In this document: positions 1 through 7,109 of the stretch, one piece after another
How the letters are laid out: the number at the start of each line of letters is the position of its first letter
How positions within the stretch are numbered: the stretch's first letter is position 1
Assembly: GCA_964619485.1 (NCBI GenBank)
Contig: CAZUCI010000080.1
Span: 1-9,988, forward strand
Direction of reading: 5' to 3'
From: UBA2882 sp964619485
Lineage (GTDB): Bacteria; Bacillota; Clostridia; Lachnospirales; Lachnospiraceae
Length of the DNA stretch: 9,988 nt
Notes under the pieces: model-generated
Database searches by the model: none
What the model was told of the DNA's origin: nothing
Seen by the model: the letters and a program-made list of their open reading frames with translations, nothing else
Translations under genes and position numbers: made by a program

Positions 1-100
1 AGTATACAACAGATGATAATGGTAAAATAAGCACAACGTTGAATGCTGGAACATTTTCCTTTAACTGAGCTGCTTCGATTTCTTTAATAATCTCGTTCAT
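1..100 (-). CDS. rplS: Ribosomal protein L19 (RplS), 5' fragment with abnormal 3' part
   Basis: L19 sits at the 30S-50S interface of the ribosome. Reading leftward from the ATG at 98-100, the first 22 codons give MNEIIKEIEAAQLKENVPAF followed by NV, the conserved start of bacterial L19. A strong GGAAGGAG ribosome-binding site lies 7 bases upstream. L19 normally continues with a Gly-Asp-Thr-Val type stretch, but codons 23 onward (bases 1-34) read as hydrophobic residues (VLILPLSSVVY) unlike L19 in this frame, and the other frames do not restore it. The frame stays open to the window edge. The homologous part is 35-100. The rest is either a chimeric sequence end or a true rearrangement. Identity of the first 22 codons is secure; that the gene is intact is not. 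Confidence 0.75.
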   Translation of the reverse strand, partial: MNEIIKEIEAAQLKENVPAFNVVLILPLSSVVY

Positions 101-160
101 TGTGTATCTCCTTCCGTATTGGATGTTCTTAATACAATCTGTAACAGAGGACCATCTCTT
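101..160 (-). ncRNA. Probable L19 autoregulatory leader of rplS
   Basis: The rplS 5' untranslated region holds nested pairing on the minus strand. GATG (153-156) can pair with CATC (122-125), enclosing a small TCTG-TTA-CAGA hairpin (138-148), followed by AAGAACATCCAATA and the ribosome-binding site. Position directly upstream of rplS, short length and small stacked helices fit the ribosomal protein L19 leader family known in Firmicutes (Rfam RF00556), in which L19 is thought to bind its own mRNA. The family assignment is from memory of its general form, not from a covariance search. Confidence 0.5.
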
Positions 161-174
161 TTCACAACGTGAAT

Positions 175-203
175 AGTTTACCATAATGGGCAAGGGTTTG
201 CAA
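175..203 (-). promoter_or_regulatory. Promoter of rplS
   Basis: On the minus strand TTGCAA (198-203) is separated by exactly 17 bases from TAAACT (175-180), and TGG directly before the -10 makes an extended -10 (TGn). Each hexamer matches the housekeeping sigma consensus at 4 of 6 positions. Transcription would start near 168-170, giving a leader of about 68 bases. An inverted repeat TTCAC-GTT-GTGAA (161-173) overlaps the predicted start. This promoter lets rplS be expressed independently of the long upstream unit. Confidence 0.6.
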
Positions 204-252
204 GCGTTTTTTCAGGAAATATATGATGAAATATGTAATGAAAATAATCCTT

Positions 253-3200
253 TTATTTTAAGCCATAAGAAGCCTTCAGCTTACCAAATTCAGCAGAATT
301 GGTAAGTCCATACACAAGGCTGTCCCTCGTTTCCGCTCCCGAGTTCAGCTTGCTAACCCAATCATTATACCCGGCGGTATCCGGCTCTCGATTTAAAAAG
401 GTACGATACATTCTGCTGACAAACTCTCCGTCTGATAAATTTTGGTTTTTTAACTCCTGTGAATGTAAAAATCCATTGCTGGCAACAGCTTCTATACTCT
501 GTTTCCCAGTCAAATACTGTTCACACCAGTATTCAAGGCCTCCATCGTCGTATCCTCTTCCAAGCATCTTGGTATATAATCTTGCAACAAAGCCTGTTGC
601 ACCTTCATTCTGATCTCTGTAGGCTGAAAGAGTAACCTGACCACGGTTGATTCCATAGCTGCTACACAAATTGGAGAACTCCTGTGATTCTGCAAAGCCA
701 TGGTATACGTATTCCCGGCTCATCCCATTTTCGAGACTGTTAAGCCATCCCTTTAAACCACCCTGATCTGCCTCTCGTCCAAACATGGTACGATATAAAA
801 TTTTCACGAACTGTGTATCGTTATAATTAAAATTCTTAAACTCCTTACTGAAAATAAATCCCTGTGCAACTTCAGCCGCTGTATTGGTTTTATTTCGCAG
901 TTTACTGTTCCAATCGTTAAATCCATCTGTATCTGCTTCTCTTCCCATTGCGACATTATAAAGGCGATAAACAAAGCCTTCTGTTCCAGTCTTACCCACC
1001 CAGGTCTGTGGTCCCTGTGGAATTTCATCCGGATCATCGGGTGTTGGCGTTGGAGTTGGAGTTGGCGTTGGCGTTGGCGTTGGAGTTGGTGTTGGTGTCG
1101 GTGTTGGTGTCGACGTTTTTGTCACGGTAACAGAGCACGTTTTAGAAATATTGCTGCCATCTGTACTGCTGCAGGTAATCACTGTGCTTCCCTTTGCCAC
1201 CGCAGTAACCAGTCCATCTGCATTTACCTTTGCAATGGAAGGCACCGAAGATTTCCAGGATACCGTTCTGTTATCTGCTCCTGCTGGATTCACAGTTGCC
1301 ATAAGCTGTCTGGTTTTTCCCTCTTCCAACGTGATGGAGGTCTGACTCAGCGATATAGAAGACACCAATACCGGTTCTGGTTCAGGTTTTGGCTCGGGCT
1401 CAGGTTCTGGCTGATCGATAATGGAAAATGTTGCCTCTTTCGTTCCTGTATACATTCCTGCACCTGTAACGGTCACAGTATAAGTTGCTTTTTCTCTGAC
1501 AGAAACATCACCAGAAAGTATATAATCAATTCCTTCGGTTAAAAGAACCCCATTATAACGAACTTCCACCTCCGCTGCCTGATTCTCACCTGTATAATAC
1601 AAATCCGTCGCAGTCACAGAGGCCGATGCCAGATCAGAAGCACTCATCTGTACAAGAAATCCAACAGCACTTGTAACTTCCTTCGAAAAGGAATAATTGA
1701 CGGATAAGCTTCCATCTGTTTGAGACTTGTACTGATTAATAAACAGAAGATTATCGGATGCAAATGGCTCTTCGGCTTCCCTGTCCTTCATAATATAGAA
1801 ATTATATATTTCATTGGGAAGTAGATTCTCAAATTGAGCCGTAGACTGTTTCTGTGTCACGGTAATTTCATTGGCATTTTCTTCTGCCGCCAGAGCACTT
1901 GCCCCATCCATCGGAATATCTACTAACGTTGGCTCTTCAACAATTTCCGTATTTCCAACTCCGGCCTCACCGTGGGAATTATTTCCCCAGCAATAAACGC
2001 TTCCATCTTCTGCAAGTGCTATACCATTGTCACTTGCCAGTGAAACCATGGCCATATGCTCCATAATTTTTCCCGGTGTAGGGTCATAGGTGCTGACGGT
2101 ATCTCTGCCCAGAACATTACCGTACATCCCCCATGTATATAATACTCCCTGATCATTGACAGCTGCTGTTGCATCTCGTCCACCGGCAATCGATAATGCC
2201 TTCCCTATTAAATTTGTCCTTGGGGGATTTAGAACTGCAACAGTTGTGGAAAGAATCCCAAGCCCCAACTGCCCCTTTTCGTTCAATCCACTGACATAAA
2301 GTGTTCCATCACTGGTAATTGCTCCCAAAAAGCCATCATCCAGCTTGTCCTTTTCAATAGAAACAATGTCAGAAAGCTCCGTAACCTGTACCGGATATTC
2401 TCTAAATGCTCCTCTGTCACCATAATTGCTTCCAAATTGCTGTCCTGAATTGGTTCCCCAGCCATAAACCGAACCTTTATCCGTTAAAATTGCAACAGCT
2501 GAATATCCCACCTCAATCTGCTGTATATTTCCCTGCACTCCAAGTACTGACATATCAACCCATGTTGGTGTTGTGATGGGAGTCGTATTCACACCCAGCG
2601 CAGTGTGATGTATATTACATCCCCATCCAAAAACAGTTCCATCTGTCTTAATCGCAGCAACGGCGGTTGGGCCAAGAGATACACTCTCCACATCATTTAA
2701 AACCGGAATTGCCTGATAAATTTTCTGGTCGTCTGATTCGCTGACCTTGTGAAAATAATTATCTCCCCACATGAGCAGCGTATTATCCTCATCAATTGCA
2801 GCAATTGTACCATTACATAGCTCAAAATCAATGATATCATCCGCAACCTTAACAGGAACCAGACTGCTCTCTATGGACTTATCCAAAAACTGACCGCTTG
2901 TTCCCGATCCCCAGATATAAAGAGAACCATCCTGCGTAAGAGCAGCTGAGTTCTCAGCGGAGGCATCTATAAGCGTGACAACCGTTGACGGGTCCTTTTC
3001 TATATTGACTGTGATATTTCGAGGCAGCTTATGAATGTTAAACTCACGTTCACCCGCCATAACTCCGGCCTTATAGATATAAATGCCATAATTTCCTGGT
3101 GACAGCATGAATTTTGCATATCCATAGCTATCCGTAGTTGCTTCTTTATCTACTGCCTCTTCCATTTCTGTTTCACCCGAAAGAGAAATAGATGCATTTG

Positions 3201-4002
3201 GTATTCCTGTTCCATTTTTATCAACAATACGAATATTTGCCGCATATCTAAAATATGGGCACTCCGTAAAATCAAAGGTCTTGTATTTAAAAGAATAATA
3301 GAAGTCAGCCACCTTCACGCTTGCACTTGCTATTGTCCGCTCAAATGTTAATGTCTTATTCAAAAAACTTGTCTTAAATTTAAACTCTGAAACAAAATTA
3401 ACATCACCATCCACACATGAGATGCCACAATCATGCACAATATCTCCACCTGCCAGTACATCATCTGACATGGTTGCCGAGATTTCCAGTCCACCCTTTG
3501 CTGCAAATCCTATCTCTGCAATTTTCGGAATCGTAAATTCAAACTTTGGTTCCATTTCTACGCCCACAAAAAATTTTGCCTCAGCCTTTATCTCCAGCTT
3601 CGGTTCCGGCCATTTGGATATGTTTTTAATTCCCTTTGCAGCTGTCGAAGCCTGAAAACCAATACTTCCTGTAATACTGAAATCAAGTCCAACCTCGCCC
3701 TCTGCCTCAACAACAATCTTAGGTTCCAGTGTAATATTAATTGTTCCTGGCACTACATTCATTTTGAATTTACCAATCGGAACATTTGCTGTAAGCTTTC
3801 CAGTCAATTTTACATTGAAGGCTTCTGTATAAGTGATACTTGCCTCTATGTACTCATATTGATTCTGTTTGTAAAATTTAATACCAGCCTCTACGGAAAA
3901 TGTCATGGTACCGTCAAATCCGCCTGAAGCTTCAAAAATCCCCTCTCCCTCATCCGGCTTTTCCTTGGGCGGTAAGAATTTGTAGGACAAAGAATAGCCC
4001 AT
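253..4002 (-). CDS. RCC1-propeller / Ig-like / DUF4214 protein, downstream part without signal peptide (1249 aa)
   Basis: Domains in order: a beta-rich region without recognised family (about 1-250); a carboxypeptidase-regulatory-like beta sandwich (about 255-336, with DSYGYAKFMLSPGNYGIYIY); seven RCC1-type repeats (340-697); a fibronectin-like stretch (about 710-795); an MBG-like Ig fold (about 796-862, with YTG near both ends); a Pro-Glu linker (865-877); a BIG2 domain (879-962); twelve Thr-Pro pairs (965-988); and four DUF4214 repeats (about 1008-1245). The family is extracellular, but this start gives no signal peptide. The first possible start codon after the upstream stop is ATG at 4000-4002. 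AAGGA lies only 3 bases before it, too close for a good ribosome-binding site. No LPXTG or transmembrane anchor ends the protein; DUF4214 repeats may mediate attachment, which is unproven. Probably the C-terminal part of one protein beginning at 5055. Confidence 0.8.
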   Translation of the reverse strand: MGYSLSYKFLPPKEKPDEGEGIFEASGGFDGTMTFSVEAGIKFYKQNQYEYIEASITYTEAFNVKLTGKLTANVPIGKFKMNVVPGTINITLEPKIVVEAEGEVGLDFSITGSIGFQASTAAKGIKNISKWPEPKLEIKAEAKFFVGVEMEPKFEFTIPKIAEIGFAAKGGLEISATMSDDVLAGGDIVHDCGISCVDGDVNFVSEFKFKTSFLNKTLTFERTIASASVKVADFYYSFKYKTFDFTECPYFRYAANIRIVDKNGTGIPNASISLSGETEMEEAVDKEATTDSYGYAKFMLSPGNYGIYIYKAGVMAGEREFNIHKLPRNITVNIEKDPSTVVTLIDASAENSAALTQDGSLYIWGSGTSGQFLDKSIESSLVPVKVADDIIDFELCNGTIAAIDEDNTLLMWGDNYFHKVSESDDQKIYQAIPVLNDVESVSLGPTAVAAIKTDGTVFGWGCNIHHTALGVNTTPITTPTWVDMSVLGVQGNIQQIEVGYSAVAILTDKGSVYGWGTNSGQQFGSNYGDRGAFREYPVQVTELSDIVSIEKDKLDDGFLGAITSDGTLYVSGLNEKGQLGLGILSTTVAVLNPPRTNLIGKALSIAGGRDATAAVNDQGVLYTWGMYGNVLGRDTVSTYDPTPGKIMEHMAMVSLASDNGIALAEDGSVYCWGNNSHGEAGVGNTEIVEEPTLVDIPMDGASALAAEENANEITVTQKQSTAQFENLLPNEIYNFYIMKDREAEEPFASDNLLFINQYKSQTDGSLSVNYSFSKEVTSAVGFLVQMSASDLASASVTATDLYYTGENQAAEVEVRYNGVLLTEGIDYILSGDVSVREKATYTVTVTGAGMYTGTKEATFSIIDQPEPEPEPKPEPEPVLVSSISLSQTSITLEEGKTRQLMATVNPAGADNRTVSWKSSVPSIAKVNADGLVTAVAKGSTVITCSSTDGSNISKTCSVTVTKTSTPTPTPTPTPTPTPTPTPTPTPTPDDPDEIPQGPQTWVGKTGTEGFVYRLYNVAMGREADTDGFNDWNSKLRNKTNTAAEVAQGFIFSKEFKNFNYNDTQFVKILYRTMFGREADQGGLKGWLNSLENGMSREYVYHGFAESQEFSNLCSSYGINRGQVTLSAYRDQNEGATGFVARLYTKMLGRGYDDGGLEYWCEQYLTGKQSIEAVASNGFLHSQELKNQNLSDGEFVSRMYRTFLNREPDTAGYNDWVSKLNSGAETRDSLVYGLTNSAEFGKLKASYGLK
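268..981 (-). repeat. Four C-terminal DUF4214 repeats
   Basis: Four units share the pattern F-V-x-x-(L/M)-Y-x-x-x-x-(G/N)-R-x-x-D-x-x-G-(F/L/Y)-x-x-W: GFVYRLYNVAMGREADTDGF, QFVKILYRTMFGREADQGGL, GFVARLYTKMLGRGYDDGGL and EFVSRMYRTFLNREPDTAGY. They end two codons before the stop (KASYGLK). DUF4214 has no settled function. Its position at the extreme C-terminus of secreted clostridial proteins suggests a wall-association or interaction role. Confidence 0.85.
1039..1110 (-). repeat. Hexanucleotide tract coding for twelve Thr-Pro pairs
   Basis: Seventy-two bases form twelve degenerate copies of ACN-CCN (mostly ACA/ACG/ACT-CCA). It encodes an extended Thr-Pro spacer between the BIG2 domain and the DUF4214 array. 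Length changes by whole hexamers would keep frame, so copy number could differ between strains without inactivating the gene. The threonines are possible O-glycosylation sites, which is inference. Confidence 0.85.
1372..1410 (-). repeat. Pro-Glu linker repeat
   Basis: Thirteen residues alternate Pro with Glu (one Lys) between the MBG-like and BIG2 domains. It is a rigid, charged interdomain spacer of the type common in wall-spanning surface proteins. Confidence 0.7.
1912..2985 (-). repeat. Seven RCC1-type repeats (predicted seven-bladed propeller)
   Basis: Seven units of about 50 residues share the pattern small-Ala-(I/L)-x-x-(D/G)-G-x-(L/V)-(Y/F)-x-W-G. Examples are SAALTQDGSLYIWG, VAAIKTDGTVFGWG, VAILTDKGSVYGWG, AAVNDQGVLYTWG and ALAEDGSVYCWG; unit 2 reads IAAIDEDNTLLMWG, and unit 5 has VSG in place of WG. 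Seven is the number needed to close an RCC1 propeller, so the array looks complete. The role in bacterial surface proteins is presumably binding; no ligand can be read from the sequence. Confidence 0.85.
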
Positions 4003-4080
4003 TGTTCCTTCAAAATCCTCTGTTTCCAGGTTTCCTTCCTCTGACTGTACCTGCGCAGCATTATTTATGACACCCGTATA

Positions 4081-4083
4081 TTA
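4081..4083 (-). other. In-frame TAA stop splitting the surface-protein gene
   Basis: The codon order on the minus strand is GAT-TCC-GGA-TTG-TAA-TAT-ACG-GGT, and the reading frame is open on both sides (325 codons before including the stop, 1,276 after). TAA excludes selenocysteine insertion. No start codon occurs in the first 26 codons afterwards. Confidence 0.85.
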
Positions 4084-5055
4084 CAATCCGGAATCACAGG
4101 TTGACATATCCACCTCAGGCTCTGCTCCAAGTCCATTGGAACCATCTATTTTAATAAATCCAAAAACCTCACTGGCGGATGTTTCTGCACCGGTTATTGT
4201 AGCCAGATTTCCTTCTATGGAAACAGATGCCACTTTAATAATCAATTGTGTCCCATCATTACAGGTATAAGAAAAGATGTCTCCCTCAGACAAACCTTCA
4301 ATCTCACTGTCTGGATTCTGAAACTGATAAATCATTGCTGTTTCATCTGCAGATATGAGAATATTCTCTGTTTCAGAATTATCAAGTATAACAGCATCAT
4401 CATTAAAAACCACAAAGTTGTTTGATTCATCAGCATCTAAGTTGATGGTTCGCTCTTCTGGAAAATCACCTGTTGTCTTTGCAAAAAACGCCTGCATCTC
4501 CTGCGTATAGTTCGGGGAAGCGTAGCTCTCACAAAGAGGCTTCATGGTATCCTTATTAACCAGAAAAGCTTTGAGATAAAAATACTGAGGCATCACTTCA
4601 ATGTCAATAGTAACCACAGCTGATTTATCTGTATTGATAACGTCCTTAGACCCTGTTGCCAAAAGTGTTGTTGCACTTTCATCATAAATGCCCACAATAA
4701 TGGTACTGTTCTCTGCTGTTGCAAAGGATACTGTCGCTTCTTTCCCTGCGACCTCCACCGATGCCAGACAATACCCACTATTATTCTGCATATCCTCTAT
4801 CTGTTCTTCTATGGGTGCCGAAAGAAGGTTGCCCAGCGAGCTGACAGCTTCTATAGAAACATCCTGCGTTTCTATTCCCGCCATCGCCTCTTTATTCTGT
4901 CCTGCCGCTCCTTCTTTCAATTCAGCTGCCGTATCATCATTTTGATCAATTTGATTGTCACTGACTGTAGCTGCCAGAGTATTAACTGACTGCATTGGAC
5001 AAATCATCATTCCAGCCAATAATAATGCTAATATTCTTGTAGTCATCTTCTTCAT
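4081..5055 (-). CDS. Secreted protein N-terminal part with signal peptide (324 aa), ends at premature stop
   Basis: Residues 1-30 form a classic signal peptide: MKK, a hydrophobic core (ILALLLAGMMICPM), then NTLAAT with likely cleavage near residue 28-29. An acidic, low-complexity stretch (30-65) follows. Residues about 98-198 form a domain that I recall only as a recurring segment of large clostridial surface proteins (VSFATAENSTIIVGIYDES, PQYFYLKAFLVNKDTMKPLC, then SPNYTQEMQAFFAKTTGDF). A beta-rich part (200-310) with GLSEGDIFSYTCNDGTQLIIK ends in DMSTCDSGL and TAA. An AGGAG site lies 9 bases before the ATG. It starts 44 bases after the exporter permease with no terminator between, so it is probably co-transcribed. 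As an isolated product it would be a short secreted protein lacking the repeat domains that follow in the same frame. Confidence 0.8.
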   Translation of the reverse strand: MKKMTTRILALLLAGMMICPMQSVNTLAATVSDNQIDQNDDTAAELKEGAAGQNKEAMAGIETQDVSIEAVSSLGNLLSAPIEEQIEDMQNNSGYCLASVEVAGKEATVSFATAENSTIIVGIYDESATTLLATGSKDVINTDKSAVVTIDIEVMPQYFYLKAFLVNKDTMKPLCESYASPNYTQEMQAFFAKTTGDFPEERTINLDADESNNFVVFNDDAVILDNSETENILISADETAMIYQFQNPDSEIEGLSEGDIFSYTCNDGTQLIIKVASVSIEGNLATITGAETSASEVFGFIKIDGSNGLGAEPEVDMSTCDSGL

Positions 5056-5099
5056 TTACTGTATCTCCTGCTTTATGCATGTTCTCGAAATGTAATATA

Positions 5100-7109
5100 C
5101 TATGATGTTTCTTTCAGTAATCTCCAGCCCAAAAATCCGGCAAACACAACCACCGCCAGAATCAGACAAACATCAGATACGCTTAAGCTCTCTTTAAGCA
5201 GAAACGGCAGCACACCACCAATCTGCTTTGGATATTTGGTCAATGCCACGGAGAAAAGATTGTTTAAAAAATGCATGCACATCGAACAAAAGATGCTCCT
5301 AGACTTAAATGCTGCATAAGTAAATGCAAATCCAACAATACCAATGGTAAACATTTTTACAAGACTCATATGGTAAGCGGCAAAAATCAGAGTCGTTACC
5401 AAAACAGCAATCCATGCTTTTGTTTTATTTTTTAATGTGCCAAGTACAAATCCACGGAACAGCAGTTCCTCTCCTACGGCTGGCATCACAGCTGCAACAA
5501 CAATCAGCCAGAAAGTCGGAACAGTTTTGAACCATTCATCGAGGAGCGTCAGACTCTCCGCACTATCAGGGAAAATTGGTGCAAGAATTCCTCCAATAAT
5601 CAATGCCGCAAGGAATGCGCTGATTCCCAGCAAAATAGAACCGGCTAACTGTTTTACCCTTGGCTTACGCAGAGAAAACAGCTTTTTATAATCGGCTTTC
5701 ATATACCAGGCATAAATGAATGGCAAAAGCAGAATAATGCTTTGCTGAACAGCAACGCCACCAAATCCAAGCTTAATCTGTGCATAAGAACCAATATAGA
5801 AGATCAGCAACGCAACTACACTCAGGAGAAGAATAACATCTCCGTAACCGGGCATCTGTTTTTCTTTCATTTCACTTCTCTTGTCAAACAGCTTGAGAGA
5901 ACCAAAGCCCTCTGAGAAAAGCACCGCCTCACTGTTATAAATTTTGGCAAGAATCAAAACTGCAAGTAAGCTATAGGCAACATTTGAAAACAGTACAATG
6001 GCAAACAGACCATAATCATAGGAGAATTGGAACAATCCCTTGATCATCAAAGCCACATTTACAACCGGGATTGCTGCTGTCTGCGTGGACAACTCCAGAT
6101 CGGGCAGCATGGTCGCATAGCTTCCAAACATAAATATCAGCATAACCGGTGTAATATAGTTATTTGCCTCCTTAAAACTCTTGGCAAACACGCAGGTACA
6201 CATACAGACAGCCGTCACCAGCAAAGCAAAGAATATCATTACAAGAAGTGTAAATAAAATCCCCGGTATAAAGGTTCCATAATTAATTGTGATATTCATA
6301 TTGGCCATACTGGAAAGCGACGATGCCACAAGGAAAATCATTGCAGCTCCCATGGAAAACACATTTAAAAATGCTGACACACAGGAAATAACAGAAACAG
6401 CCAAAAACTTGCTCATAATCATTTCAAAGTTAGTCACAGGTAACGTTAAAAGTGTTTCAAGCGTTCCCCGCTCCTTTTCGCCTGCTGTTACATCAATGGC
6501 AGGATAAATGGCACCAAGCAGAATACTTGTAATAATCAAAAAAGGAATAATAGATCCAATAATATTACCAAGTGACTCCTCGGTTGTGGACAAATCTTCA
6601 TTGGTGTAACTGATAGGATTCAAAATGGTATCCTTATCAAGTCCCGCTTTTTCAATATTCTCTTCTCTAAGTCTTTCTCTATATAGATCAAAAGCCGATT
6701 TCAATGCTGATACTGCCGTCTGTGAATCGTTCTTGGCGGAAAGATAGCACAGCTCATAGCTGGTCCCATCGGCTTTAACATAGGCGTCTATTTTTTCTTC
6801 TGTAAGCTGATTCTTAAGCTCTTTTTCAGAGGCCCTGACTGCCTCACACCGATAACCGATTTCCTCTTCTTCCTTGGCAAAAATGTTTTTCATTTCATCA
6901 AAAATTTGCTGATCAGATTCAACAAAGCCAATGGTATAGGTCTTTTCAGCCTGACCGGACATAACTGCATTCATAATCAAGGTCATGACTACAATCAAAA
7001 GCGGATACAGAATTAACGGCAGCACTACCATCATAAACAGAGTCTTTTTATCCCGGAAAATATCCTGAATTTCTCTTTTAAAAAGTGCTTTCATGCGATT
7101 GGTATTCAT
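5100..7109 (-). CDS. ABC-2 permease (NatB-like) fused to CPBP intramembrane protease (669 aa)
   Basis: The N-terminal half is an ABC-2 export permease. It has a first membrane segment at about 23-48, a large extracytoplasmic loop (50-180), then segments from 187. The conserved cytoplasmic motif GEKERGTLETLLTLPVTNFE occupies 210-229, and further helices run to about 392. The C-terminal half (about 424-665) is a CPBP/Abi (CAAX-type) protease. EELLFR (547-552) gives the EExxxR motif, FAAYH (576-580) the FxxxH motif and HFLNN (613-617) the HxxxN motif, so the catalytic set is complete. Fusions of this type are a recognised family in Clostridia. Its start overlaps the ATPase stop by 4 bases (ATGA) with AAGGAGGTGG just upstream, so the two are translationally coupled. 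Substrate unknown: NatAB relatives export Na+, others antimicrobials or peptides, and the surface-protein gene downstream may be related. Confidence 0.9.
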   Translation of the reverse strand: MNTNRMKALFKREIQDIFRDKKTLFMMVVLPLILYPLLIVVMTLIMNAVMSGQAEKTYTIGFVESDQQIFDEMKNIFAKEEEEIGYRCEAVRASEKELKNQLTEEKIDAYVKADGTSYELCYLSAKNDSQTAVSALKSAFDLYRERLREENIEKAGLDKDTILNPISYTNEDLSTTEESLGNIIGSIIPFLIITSILLGAIYPAIDVTAGEKERGTLETLLTLPVTNFEMIMSKFLAVSVISCVSAFLNVFSMGAAMIFLVASSLSSMANMNITINYGTFIPGILFTLLVMIFFALLVTAVCMCTCVFAKSFKEANNYITPVMLIFMFGSYATMLPDLELSTQTAAIPVVNVALMIKGLFQFSYDYGLFAIVLFSNVAYSLLAVLILAKIYNSEAVLFSEGFGSLKLFDKRSEMKEKQMPGYGDVILLLSVVALLIFYIGSYAQIKLGFGGVAVQQSIILLLPFIYAWYMKADYKKLFSLRKPRVKQLAGSILLGISAFLAALIIGGILAPIFPDSAESLTLLDEWFKTVPTFWLIVVAAVMPAVGEELLFRGFVLGTLKNKTKAWIAVLVTTLIFAAYHMSLVKMFTIGIVGFAFTYAAFKSRSIFCSMCMHFLNNLFSVALTKYPKQIGGVLPFLLKESLSVSDVCLILAVVVFAGFLGWRLLKETS

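Larger units (their letters stand above)
253..5055 (-). pseudogene. Large secreted RCC1/BIG2/DUF4214 surface-protein gene interrupted by one in-frame stop
   Basis: The frame from the ATG at 5053-5055 to the TAA at 253-255 is 1,601 codons and is broken only by TAA at 4081-4083. The 26 codons between that stop and the next ATG (4000-4002) are fully open and read as ordinary protein (YTGVINNAAQVQSEEG and onward), so no frameshift is needed to join the parts. The upstream piece has the signal peptide; the downstream piece has the RCC1 propeller, Ig-like domains and DUF4214 repeats but no export signal. A C-to-T change turning CAA (Gln) into TAA would explain it, as would other single changes. Alternatives are a sequencing error, stop readthrough, or re-initiation. 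Same-frame continuity is directly seen; loss of function is inferred. Confidence 0.7.

Noticed and set aside
241..259. A/T-only inverted repeat as terminator of the surface-protein gene
   Set aside because: The 7-bp AAAATAA/TTATTTT stem has no G-C pairs and overlaps the stop codon; it would be too weak for intrinsic termination.
299..613. Plus-strand frame of 104 codons
   Set aside because: It is antisense to the DUF4214 repeats; its composition mirrors the real minus-strand codons.
1039..1110. CRISPR-like or tandem non-coding repeat
   Set aside because: The units are 6 bases without spacers and encode Thr-Pro in frame with the large protein.
4081..4083. Selenocysteine or programmed recoding at the internal stop
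   Set aside because: The codon is TAA, not TGA, and I saw no clear stimulatory stem-loop just downstream; readthrough cannot be excluded but has no positive support.
5056..5099. Promoter or terminator between the permease and the surface-protein gene
   Set aside because: No paired -35/-10 of acceptable quality and no stem-loop seen in these 44 bases.
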